Source of the DNA: Stictocephala bisonia
Lineage: Eukaryota > Arthropoda > Insecta > Hemiptera > Membracidae
DNA length: 64,000 bases
NCBI GenBank assembly: GCA_035578905.1
Contig: JAQJVL010000003.1
Coordinates: 8,454,509-8,518,508 of the forward strand
Direction of reading: 5' to 3'
Under the pieces are notes generated by a model. It made no database searches. It was not told the origin of the DNA and was given only the letters and a program-made list of their open reading frames with translations. The translations under genes and the position numbers were made by a program. Below are positions 1-12,900 of the stretch, piece by piece. The stretch's first letter is position 1, and each line of letters starts with the position of its first letter.

Positions 1-812
1 AATTAGTATATCAGATTATTATTTGATTTACGTTAACATTGAACTAAGGCGATCATGGAAGCGTCGCTAATAGGATTATAAAAGGGTCGCGGCGGCGGGC
101 GGTTAATGAGCCTGCAGGTCAGTTGGGGCTGCCTCAAGTTAGGATGGCGCGACTTATAGTCCTCGTCCTCATTCAGACACTTGAGGCGCTTTGTGTCTCG
201 ATGTATTAATGAAAATCATGAATTTTGATATGCAATACAAACTTTTTGTCATGCAAATTACTAGACCAGAGAACATATGAGGAGGGTGGGTGGATTGAGG
301 AAGGTCCGTCTACACTTCTGTCTCTAAAATGAGTGCCTATCAGTGTTGTGGATGCCGAGGCTGTTCCCCTTCCTCATTCCTCACCGTTGCCAAGTGCTGT
401 TTCAGCTGAGCCAATGGTTATACAAATTGGACTGTACTGTATGTGCAGTTAAATACAGTACAGTAGCCTATTTCAGTTTATTCAATGTTTATAATTATTT
501 TGTATAAGCACATAAATGTTAACATATATTGTCATATTGTACCACAGACTTGATGAGTCATCCCAAGATTGAAAAACACAATTTTTCTAAATCTGGACCT
601 GCCTTTGTCCGGAATTCCAAGATTCTCCAGTATCATCTTAAATTAAGCAAACATTTTAAATGTTTAACAACACTCCAATGGTGATATTTCAGTTACAATG
701 AAAATACTTCATTCTGCACAGCTACCTTATTTGTTATTAATCTCTCATGAATAATAACATGAATAAATGCATAAAAAATATACAATTAAACAATAATAAA
801 TTAAACACTTAC
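1..812. other. Start of SMC4 intron 9; no exon recognised
   Basis: This is AT-rich intron sequence. The short GC-rich patch at about 85-190 stands out in composition but gives no reading frame I recognise. No SMC4 hinge-proximal exon is visible on the minus strand. Confidence 0.5.
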
Positions 813-934
813 ACTCTACGTTCCTGTAGCTTATCAGAGGTTTTAGCCAAAGTTGCTCTAAGTTGTTCAAGCTTTGATTTTTCTTTTTGTTCATTGCTAA
901 GATATATTTTCATCTCAGATTCTGCCAAATCATG
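813..934 (-). CDS. SMC4: SMC4 exon 9 (last exon inside the window)
   Basis: This exon encodes 40 residues plus two bases (GT) of the next codon. It reads HDLAESEMKIYLSNEQKEKS and ends KTSDKLQERR, corresponding to the family segment just before the hinge approach. The acceptor is TTCACAG|CAT and the donor is AGT|GTAAGT. The next exon is not visible in 1-812. Confidence 0.92.
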
Positions 935-3900
935 CTGTGAAAAAACATTATAGATAAAAAAAATAATAATAATAATCAATGCAATAAAAATATAACATGA
1001 ATCGATAAAACATTTCAATGTTTTAGACTTGTATACTCTCCATTTAGTTTTAACATATAGTATCTGTCAGAAGTAGTGATCAATCATTTGAATACCAATT
1101 AATCCATTAGCCCTCCTTAGAATAAAGAGGGTAAAAAAAGATCCACAGTGTTAATAAATCTTTTAAAAAAATATTAAATTTTTTCTTCTAGGAAATATTA
1201 GTGTGTCAGAATAAAGGGTGTTGAACAATATTATAAATTAAGAAAACAATTAAGGTATAAGGCACAGGAAAATATTACAGAAAATATGTAACATGGACTT
1301 TTTTTACCCCCTTTCAATTCTATGAGATTACATATATCCTCTCCCGGTCAAACGTCACCGCCGGGTCTGGGTGTCCTAGTGGCACCTTAGTAGCCTCTCC
1401 ATCATCTTCTGTCCATCCACCATTCCTCTCTTTGTACTACATCCCAGCACACTCCTCTCACTTCCACTTCTTTCTTAACATCTATGAGATTAGTGTTGCC
1501 AAATGCCTCTTTCTTGTATCATATTACTTATTTACTCCATTTAGAGTTGTATATTTACTATGATAACAAAAAAATAAACACACATACGCTTTTGTTACAG
1601 GTAACTGGTTTGTGTCGTTTTCATAGGTTTAACATACCTAGCAATAACTGAAATACTAGCCAGATGTCTTGTTTGTTTTGTACTTTGATGTTATGTACAA
1701 TTTGTATTGATTACACAATAAGTCGCATTTCAAGATGTTAAATAAATCATATTTTACATTTTGACCAAGAGAGTCATGTTAAAACTAATGATAAAAGTGT
1801 AGTTAATCAAAAATATGTGATTAATTTTGACACTTTGGATATTTATGTTCTATACTTTGACATTAAAGATGTTTTTAAACCCAGTCCTTTTCAACCCAGA
1901 GCTGATGTGAAAGAGGGGACTGAAGGAACTTCGGACCAAAGAATAAGTATATAACCAAATCACATAAAGAAATCAAGAGCATATTTAGAAAATACTCCTA
2001 AAGAATATTTTACGACAAAACCCTGGTTTGAAAACTTCGGGTAAAATATCTACAATATCGGTAATGCTGATCTAACCACTCGTCCTGCCACGTACAGTAG
2101 TATGGACCTGACTACCCACACGTACACATACCATAATGTTGATTCACCCACTCACTCCGACATGTTGACCTGCAAACCCACTCAGGGACATACAGTAGAA
2201 TTGACTCTATCACTTGCCCATATATATCCTGTGGTTCACTACAGAATTTTTGTTGGTAATTTTTATTTACACTAATAGGGAAAAAGTATAAAAAATATTG
2301 AACCTACAAATGATAATGAAATGTTTTGTTTTGTAACTGTGTGTTAGTTTCAATATGCTTAGCATTTCAAATTTGTGGTCACAACAGTTTAGAAGACCTG
2401 CTTATGTAGCTGGAATAGAATAGAATATTATATTTATTTGTAAAAATCTGATTACTTAAAGGCGAAGTTAGGGCCTCATGACCCTTCTCATACTTAACCT
2501 TGCAGTCTCTATGATCAGGTTTGAGGACAAACAAACTAGGTTAGATGGATTAAAAACGATAAGTTTGCTCATTAGTGAGAAGTGTTTGAAGTGGTGAATG
2601 AAACACCAGCAGAAAACACTTAAGAAAAGCTACTTTTGTCAATGGATAAAACAATTATTTTATTTTGAGACAAGCAATATGTATTTTACAACTTCAGTTT
2701 TAATAAGATAAAATCTACCTTTGATCGTGCTTGGTCCACTGTCTGCTTTAGACCTGTCAGTTTGGTCTGGAGTCGTTCCTTCTGCTCTTGTAGTTCCTGT
2801 GTTTCCTCTTGAAGACCAGCCAAGACTTTAGTTACTTCTTCCTGCTCCTTATTCCTCTGCTTATTGTGTTTCTCAAGTAATACCTTCAACTCTTCGATTT
2901 CTTTCTTGTTTTTTTCTGGCACAGCTTCTGCATCGGACAACTGTAAGCAAAAAAGTTTATTAAACAATACTTACTATTCCTACCGGGGCTTTGTACATCT
3001 AAGTTGATGTTTGGCTGCACCAACATATTCCTTTCATCTATATCTATATTTTTCCTAGGCTGCACCAATATATTCCTTTCATCTATACCGATATTTTTCC
3101 TATTCTTCTGTGGCTCCAACTTTCTCCACAACCACATTTAACTTCAATCCAACATCTCTGCTGTGGCATATCAAGACATATAATATGATACATTATGTCA
3201 TATGATATGTCTTGATATTTACTTTGCAGTGTGTGTTGTAATTAGCTGTAGTAAACGATTATTACGATTGTTATTGATACAGTACAACCTCGATCATCCG
3301 GCCTCGCTTTATCCGGCAGTCCGTGTCATCCAGTTCGGCAAGTAGATAGCAATAAATATTATTTACAAGATACAATTATTACAACTAATCGGAAGCGTCT
3401 TTCACTTTTCAAACGCAAATGTCGTACACAAGTGTTTCAGTTTTGCATTTCGCAAATTGCAGGCAAGCAGTCACCCTCTCTCGACAAGCGGTCGCTTGTT
3501 ACTGCCTAATAATTTAATAATTCGCCTGAAGATCCGAGCTGGATATATTGTTTACTTTTGTTCAGTTTGGCTGGCTGGAAAAGTCCATTTTGCGAGTGAG
3601 GGAAGTCGGAAATGGAACAGTTCATTTTACTACACAATTTTATGTACACATAATTTGCAGTTACATAACAGTACATATTCTTTTATTCAATCAGAGTTAA
3701 AATTAAATTTAAGTATATGATTTAAAATTTAAGTAAACATATATAATTTACATAACATTTACCTTAGAATTTTTGATAGCCTAATTAAAAAAATTACAGG
3801 CAATTATTAAATATCTTTTATATTGTGTTTTGTAAAGCAGCATCAGCATATGTATGGAGGATAAGGAAAAATAGAGAGTTAAAAGAATTATATGGTGAAC

Positions 3901-6900
3901 CAGATATTGTGGGAATAGTTAAGAGTAGGAGGTTGAGATGGCTGGGCCATATTAAGCGTAGAAGTGAGAGAGAGATGGTAAAGATGGTACTCAGAGGTAC
4001 ACCAGAAGGAAGGAGACCATTAGGAAGACCAAGGATGCGATGGGTTGATGAGGTGACGAAGGACCTGAGAAGAATGGGAGCAGATTTGGAGCTGGCAGAG
4101 GATAGAAGAGCTTGGAGGCACATGGTTGGCGAGGCCAAAAACCACCTAGGTTTCCAATGGCCACAGGAGTAAGAGTAAGAGTAAGTAAAGCAGCATCAAA
4201 TTTGGCAATCGTTATAAACATCGTTCGTTTCATTACAATAGCTGCAGAGCGTGTTGCATTACGTGCAATTTTAAGCGCCCTACTTACACGTGCTGTCTGT
4301 TATCAGTTACTAAACGTGATTTTCCAATAAAACCAAGTTATTTATGACTTGTGTTTTATCCGGCTTGATCTTCACCACATTCGTTATCGAGGTTGTACTC
4401 TACTTTATTTCTACATAACCATCTAAGTATGTTAAATGTTGGTGAATGTTTATCAACTGGATCAGATCTGAAGTTAAGCAAACATTACTCAGTTTATACA
4501 GATGAAATCTGACAGTGACAGTCAAAATTTATCAAACTTCATTTTTTATAATTGTGACTGGTAAGTGCAGATTGAAAACAATTTCTGAAGTATGTTTAGT
4601 ATTTCAATTTTAAATTTCCTTTATTAATATAATATACAATTGTACATAGAATAGCGTCACTACTATATTCTATGTTTAGAGTTTTCATATATACTATATG
4701 AATGTTTCCAATGATATAAGTGTTATGTGCATGAAAGAACTAATAGAATAGATTTATTTTAAAAGGGACCCACGCCAACAATATTAATAACTTCTTTATA
4801 TAAACATAAGAGTAAAACTTACCTTTTTTTTAATAGTATTATACTAAATTCACATTTTAAGCTTATATATGTATGTTGTACGCTGCTGTTGTATGTTATA
4901 TAAATAATAGGTCGTAGGACTAAGTATCTTTGTATGTGTTTGTAAGATTTAGTGGTGAAATAATAACATACTATATTCAAATAATATTCAGCAACTTGGT
5001 TTTTTTAATGAGGTTAATCTACTCCCATTGCTACTATTCATTTATATTGTGAGTGAGAAGTGGATATCACAATCTTTATCTATACGTCTCTGTCTCCTAG
5101 TACATCTTGTATGCCATGTTCCTTTCCTTTCAATGAAATCCTAGAATTAAAAAAAAAAAGAAATGCTTAAACAAATTCATAAATATAGTGTGCCAGTTAT
5201 AATGTGCACATTAGAGGAACAAATTAAACTTGCCTTATATGGCAGTCTGTGATTTAAAAGAATATACTGTACACCAAAGGTGGGTTTCAGGGATGTTTCC
5301 TACAATCACAACATAATGCATATGCCTGCAGTCATTATGATTATTGTTGATAATTGTAATAAGTCAAATTAAAAAAAAAAATTGGGTGGAAATCGGACCA
5401 CACGGTGGAAGTTATACTTCTTTGGCCATTCTCATACACCCACTCACGCACACAAACAGACAGGATATATAAATGAAATATAAGACATTTTTCAATATTA
5501 TTCAATATATTTATCTTCAATATATTATACGTGACTTCATTATTATATTATACACCTATATTATCATTATCAGTAATTTCTTCTATAATCATTCTTTCAT
5601 CTTGCTCATTTCCTGGTTGGTAATGACCAACAGTACGATATCTAATGAGATATCTTACTGTATTCCAAGAAAGACACAATTATTGGCTTATGATAACTAA
5701 AGTAAAAGCCGGGATTAGTAATTCCTAGCTTAGCCACCAGCGGCGCTGCAAGACAGTAGTGTCGTCGAAATGAATCAGTGTATGTATATATTGTGGATTC
5801 GGTGACCCTACTGTATTGCAGCGCTATCGGTGTTGAAACTTGGTACTGTTAATTCCGGCTTCAAAAGAATCTGGGATTTTTTTTAAAAAAAAAGCATACA
5901 AAAAACGTACAATCGATTAATCGATAGTTCTTAAAAATTTGTTCTTACTTTTCAGCGTGACGCGGTTTCTCGACCAACATCCCATCCCAAAGTGTCTAAC
6001 GGGCGCAAAGAAGTATAACTTCAATAAAAATAACTAATTGAAAGTATTAATTTTTCCTCACCAACGAATCGTCCATACACGACTCATGCTACTTATACAG
6101 GCCAAGCCAAGCAGTTCATCCAATAATCATACATTGATACAAGCTTCTACGATGTTAAAAATGCACATAACCCTAAAATAATCACTTTCTCTGTTTAATT
6201 TACGGCTGTTCATAGATCTAATAGTATATGGCTGCAATCATTGTTGTATATGTCCATAAAAAACATTTTAATTCATAATAAAGTTAAAGTAGTTCAGTAC
6301 AATAAACAAAGAATGATTTACTTGAACTATGTCACCTTTTTTTCTTCAAGTTTCAATTGCTCTTTGACCTTGTTGCGTTTTGTATTAACTTGTTTCAGCT
6401 CCTCCGTGAGCGCAACATTCTTTGTGTTTAATTGCGAGTAGAATGTGTTATTCTTTTCTTTTTCACTTGTTATGCTATCGTATTCTCTGAAATAGTAGAA
6501 TTAAACATATTAGAGTAATACATGTTAACTATTGAATGGTTAGTGACCAACTCTTAGAGGTTGAACAATTAGTTTAAGCGTGTGGCAGAATTGATACTAA
6601 CCATATTAAACACGAAAATTAAAATAATTAACATGAGCTAATAATAATTTAGATTTGATACTTGTTCAAGACAACTCTGTTCTCGTATGCTAATGTTCTC
6701 CCTCTCTTCACTCCTCAGCTACATCCAGCTGTCACTGGCCGTGAGCACAGACTAATTGTTCAGTCAGTACATTGGGTTTTAGTAGTTAAGAGCATACTGA
6801 AATATATTTCAGCACTTAGCCACGCGAGCAATTTAAAACCACTTAAAACCATACACATATGTTTCCAATCCTTATTTAAATCACATTTCTTTTAAATAGG

Positions 6901-9900
6901 GGTGTGCGAGTACTCGAAACATCGAGTATTTGATTGAGTATTTTACTACTTGAACTCAGCTCGAAGCTCCCGAAACTACTCGAAGTTCGATCCAGTAGTT
7001 GTATTTCACAAAATATTAGATTTACATCTAATTTAGTTTTAAGAGTGAACAGTTTTATAGGTTATGAATGAATACTGTACGCTTCCTTGTGTTTTATTTT
7101 ACCCTTAATCATACGTTATCAGTTTGGTATGCGTAATTATGAACTAAACAATATGCCTAAGAATTAAAAAAAAAAGAAATGCTTAAACAAATTTATAAAT
7201 ATAGTGTGCCAGTTATAATGTGCACATTAGAGGAACAAATTAAACTTGCCTTATATATTCAACAAAGTGAACTATTCAACAAAGTGAACGGAACGAGTTT
7301 GTTCATTATGATTTGAACTAATTCAATTCAAAGTGAACAACAGAACTGAGAAGGTAGCGATCACACATGTTGGTTGACAGATTCTATTAGTCATTTGTAA
7401 CCTAACCTAAAATAGCGTGATTAAAACAGAAGTGCTGGTTAGTGTCTTTATTACCCAAGATAGGGGACGAGAGATCCGGATCAAGATGCTAAAAAATACC
7501 TGTTACCAAAACAAATCTAATGGTCTGTATGCCGTGGAAAATATGTCTATTTTCGTTCATATCAATAATATTGCTCAATCAAAAGGATCCGATTTTTTTT
7601 TTACAATCCCAAGTACTGTCACTTTACATCCCAGGTACTGAACTTCCCATCTTTTCTAGGCGAAAGTTCATCTCGGTTGTTTTGTACGTAAAAGGAACCG
7701 TTCAGCTCCTTTTCGGAACTGAAATTATCGTATACAATTTTTTCGTAAGTCAGAAATCGTCCAATGATTTGACGTAAATAAAATAGACTATCATATAAAA
7801 TATGGTAATGGCGTTCTAGCAGCGTGACATAACATTGTTTATTTATTTTCCGTCAAATAAAAAGAAGATATCCGTGGCGAACGTATATTAATTATTATTC
7901 CGTAAACACTTTAGATCGCCAAAACTGTAAGTAATATTTGCACATACGATATTTTTTCTGTCAAATTGTTGAACGGTTTCCTGACTAGGTTAGATAAAAG
8001 CACAGTTGGAATGTAAAAGGTGGTAAAATACGATAATTTTAATTCGTAAACTCACTGAACGGTTTACCTGTTCATATTTTTACTCCTGCATCAATGTCCA
8101 TGTAAAAGTAAAATGCAAAACAATCAATCCAAGTGAAGGAGAAACATGTTGTTGGAAGACTTTTTTAACAAATAAAACAAAATACGACGAATTCAGAAAA
8201 TAATTTTTATTGAAGCCTTTTCAAACGTCTGTATCACTATTTGGTACTTAGCTGATATTTTAGACAGCATCTCGACGCCAATATCGACTAGACCTATTAT
8301 ATTAGCCGACTACGTCTATGGTTTTCATTCGAATACACCAGGTTTTCATAAATTTGTCTTTATGAAATACAGTAATTATTTATCTGTTGTTCAGTATAGC
8401 CTCATGTATCGAAGTAGTTTAAAGTTGCACACATTTTATTACCGATCATAATTTTAAAACTAATTTATCCTAAATGGCTTTTTAACATTTATTTTTAGTA
8501 AACCTGATTAGTTATTATCGATCGATTGAACTACTTTGTCAACCAGATTTTCAAATTTAATCATCATTCACAGCTTATTTCCGGTTATTTGTAACCTTGT
8601 TATTACTGAATTAAATTCCCACAGATCCACTTTTCATGGCGTGTACACAATCAATGTTTTGTTGTGAGAGCAGATCTGAGAGCAACTGACTGCATTTGGC
8701 GATGATGCCTGAATTCTAGCATCAGTTTGACAAGCTTCGCTACTGTACGTGTTTACAGTACACTTTGAACAGAACTACCAGATAAACATATCGGCCGGCT
8801 GTGAAACAGTATAATTGGCTTGCATAGAAAATCTGATCTGTAATATGAGTGAACAAATTAAATCTTCATAATCCACGTTGTTTAAATTAATAATATACTT
8901 TATCTCATCATTTTAGTCATGAAGGAAATAGGTTAAACAAAACAATGTCACATAAGTCACATAAAATTGTAGGAAGGCAGGAAGTAGAAAGTTTTATTTA
9001 TCGAATGTTACAGTTACAAACAACAAATCAAAATTATTGTTGCCAGATGTATATATTTACGAATCTGGCAAAACTTAACATAGGCTTAGGATGGTGTCTG
9101 CCTTTTACAGTTGTCTTGGGTGAACAGGAAATCTTTCTATAAATACTCGCTCGAAAATACTTGATACTCGAAAAAAATCCCGACTACTTGACTCGACTCG
9201 AACTCAAAAATCACTACTCGCACACCCTACTTTTAAAATGGAAAACTTTATCATCTGAATCTTGTAAAAGTACCCTGTTAAAAAAAGTCCTTTATAACAA
9301 CCTTTATAAAGGACATTTCAAAATAAATAGTAAACCATTATGGATTATCTAAAAATCGAACCAAGTATAAATAACAGAGATTACAATATCACTATATACT
9401 TTTCTAGACATAAAAAACAAATTTTCAGTGCCACTGGCACTTTCTTCAGATGAATATAGATGCATGAGATGAAAGGTACTGTGTTTGCATTTATTTTCTT
9501 GTGTAATATAGTGTTTATTTATTTTAATTTGTTAGTGTACTTGCCTAGAACTCCAACTACATTATAGAACTTTGTTTTTGAAATTTGTTAATGATGGAGT
9601 ATCAGATGGGGAAGACAAAGGTTGTTGGACATTTGCCATCATTAAGTGAAAATTACCAATCACGACGTTTCGATTTGGTCAAACCCAAACCTTTTTTAAG
9701 TGCTAAAAACTAAATTACATCTACACAAACATGTTACAAAACTATGTTCTTAAACTAATAAACTTATCTACATTAATAATTATATACATTTTAACATAGA
9801 TCATAGAATGGGGTGCAACAAAATGAACTTCTGCTAAATATAAAGGTGTTAAATTAATGTAACCAATTAGGTGCTGCCAAGGTCACGATATCAACGAAAA

Positions 9901-12900
9901 AATGTTAAAACACAATTAAATTAATATTCAAATCAGACCGAAATGAGATTACATTAACTAATCATAAATAAAACAAATATATGGTACCTGAAAAACACTA
10001 TTAATTTAAAATAACATTAAGCATGCACAAAAAATTATATATGTGACTCAGAAGGACTGAGACTACTATCCAATCTATTTAACTATTACAGTTACATTTT
10101 AATCTGGAAAGACAACAATTAGGAATAAAACAATACAATAATCAAATATTACAAAATGATGAAGTCTTACAACCTGCAGTGACGATAGCGTCTAGACGTC
10201 CCAGGCACTGAGGATGATTAAATTTAAATGCAGTGCCTACGAAGTTCCCCCCCAAGGTGATAAAACACGGGGACAAGACAAACATACACACTACACTCAC
10301 AAGAACTATCCACAGACTGACGTGGTCAGACGTACGCTCCGAGATCGCCAGGAATGCGGTGACTCAGGTACGAGGACGTAGGCTCATGGGGTGTTTTATT
10401 GTTGTAGATGCAGGTGGTCTAGGATTCTGGTTAAATGATGTCATTAGTGTACTGAACTTTTTATCAAGTGTGTTTTTAAGTTACGGAACCCACATGGGTC
10501 TAACTCCTATGCTACTTTGACTGATTACTTGTTTATTATTTAGTTTCATAAAAGCACCTTCGATGAATTTACACTTTAAAAAATGTGGTTCCCTGTGAAG
10601 TATTTTAGTGTTATCCCAGTTAAATCTGTGTTCATTGTTCCAGGCATGTTCAGCTAATTTAGAATGTGTAGTGTCTCCTTTTTTTAATGTTATTTTTGTG
10701 TTCTTTTAGCCTAACTTCTAGTGGTCTTTTTGTTTCCCCTATGTATTTTTCATTGCATTCACAAATAATGCAATATACTACGTTTTTTAAGGATTGCTCC
10801 TCATTCTTTGGTTTAGTTTTAGTTAAAGTCTTAATGTGTTTTGTGTGTTGAATAATGTTCTGATTTTGTATTTCCTAGCTATGCGTCTGATTTTTTCTGA
10901 AAGGAAAGGCTTATATGGAATGGACATGAATGCTTTAGGCTTTTCTGTGTCAGTGGGTGTTTGTTTGCGTTTTCTTATTTGTTTGCAATTGTTTATGAGA
11001 CTGAGGGTAGCCATTGTTTATCAGATCTTTCGAAACATTTTTTAGTTCATTATCTAGTTTAGTTTTATCTGAGCAAATGGCTCGGAATCTATCAAAGAGA
11101 GAGAAGGCTACACCTTCTCTGTGGGTTGTTAGAATTGAAATTGTATTTGCCTGTGTGAGTTTGTTTTCTGTAGATTGATGTTTTAATCCCATGTTTTGTT
11201 TTTTCTACATTTACATCCAAAAATGATAGTTCGGTTTTACCAAATCGAAACGTTGTGATTGGTAATTTTCACATAATGATGGCAAAAGTCCAACAACCTT
11301 TGTCTTCTCCATCTACATTACAGAACTTAAAAGTTTTTAAAAATAGGCTAGTTATCACTTACTTTTCACTCTTTTTTATTTCTTTTTGAAGCTCCTCTTG
11401 CTTTGTTGTCATATTTTTCAATTTGGTTTTCAACTCGTTCATACCTTCCTCTTTTTCCTGCTTTTCTTTCTCTTTTTGTTGAATTTCTTGTCTGAACTCA
11501 TACCTGAAAAAATATTAATGAAATTATAACCAAAACCCTTATAAAAATCAATAATTTTAATGAATTATTAATGATTCCTGTATAAGCTTATAAACATAAT
11601 GAACGATAACATGGTAATGCACAGAAAACTATAGCATTATGAATGTAAAGACATATGAAATATAAAATTGAAACTATTAGTATATTAGAGAGATAGGACA
11701 TCAGCAAACTTACCTTAAAAGACAAATTCACTAACATCAGAGTAGTAGTCACAAACAAAAAGTAGACATATCTCACAAATTTTCAACACCACAGGCATTT
11801 TCTTCAGGTGAGTCAGTTTGCTGATGTCCTATCTCTCTAATATACTAATTCCTGGCCTAGTGCCCTTTAACCTAACCTAAAATTGAAACTATGGCAGTGC
11901 AATATATTGACCACATTTGCTGTAAAATAATAGACTAGCTGAAAATATGGCCACCACTGTCTGGCTGACTTAGCCAGCGTAGTGGGTCAGTGGCTAATGC
12001 TTTGGGCTGCAGAAGGCAAAGTCCAAGGTTCGAATCCCCAACTGAGCTAACGGTCAGTACTTAACTCAGAAATTCACGCACTTGCTTGCAGTCTTTGTGA
12101 ACTGGCGAGTGAAGTTTAAATATATATAAAGCTAAAAATTAGGGCTACTTACGTACTTTTAGGATGTGATAAAATTCAAACTGAGTACCCTTTTTAACAA
12201 TTTAATTAAAATTATTTCACACAACATGTTTCAATTTAATTTTAATTGAGTGAAACATTAAAATTAAGTTGAATTATGTTTCGAAAATTTTAAAGGCTAT
12301 TCAAAAAACCTTTCAAAATACAAATTACATACTAAGTTTCTCAACACACAACAACACATTCAAAATGTTAGATAGAAAATCTCAACAAGAACACAATAAT
12401 GATAACATTTACAAAAAAATCAGGTATTTATAAAATTAATTGTACAGACTGTGATATATTCTACATTTTAAACATAAAAAAATCAAGAAAAGATTGCTAA
12501 GTGTAGTTCTTTTTATATATATATATAAATATTAAGCAATCAAATAGCTAAAAATGTCAAACAATATATTCTACATTGGACAGACTGGAAGACCATTCAA
12601 AACACGCTTTCAAGAACACATACGAGCTCTCAGAAACTATAACACAACTACAATGAAATCCACCTTCGCCAAACACTTGCTCTCTACAGACCACACATAC
12701 ACAAAAATTGAAGAAAACATGACAATATTAAATTTTATGAAAAAGGGTAAAAGAAAATGAATGCACCAGAAGAATTACATATATATTTAGCACAACAAGA
12801 AAATCCAGTGAACATATTGAACACACAAATCAATTATACAAACCCAACTTTTGATAAGATTCAAAACATTCAAAATTATTATTTAAAAAATATCACCAAC

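Noticed and set aside
1340..1490. Coding exon in SMC4 intron 8
   Set aside because: The patch is GC-richer but all frames are short or low-complexity, and no SMC4 sequence is missing between exons 8 and 9.
3818..4138. Minus-strand 106-codon ORF
   Set aside because: It is the antisense of the non-LTR tail encoded on the plus strand at 3846-4172.
12020..12040. Possible tRNA gene around the B box
   Set aside because: The acceptor stem and anticodon arm cannot be formed with the flanks. The layout fits a SINE head.
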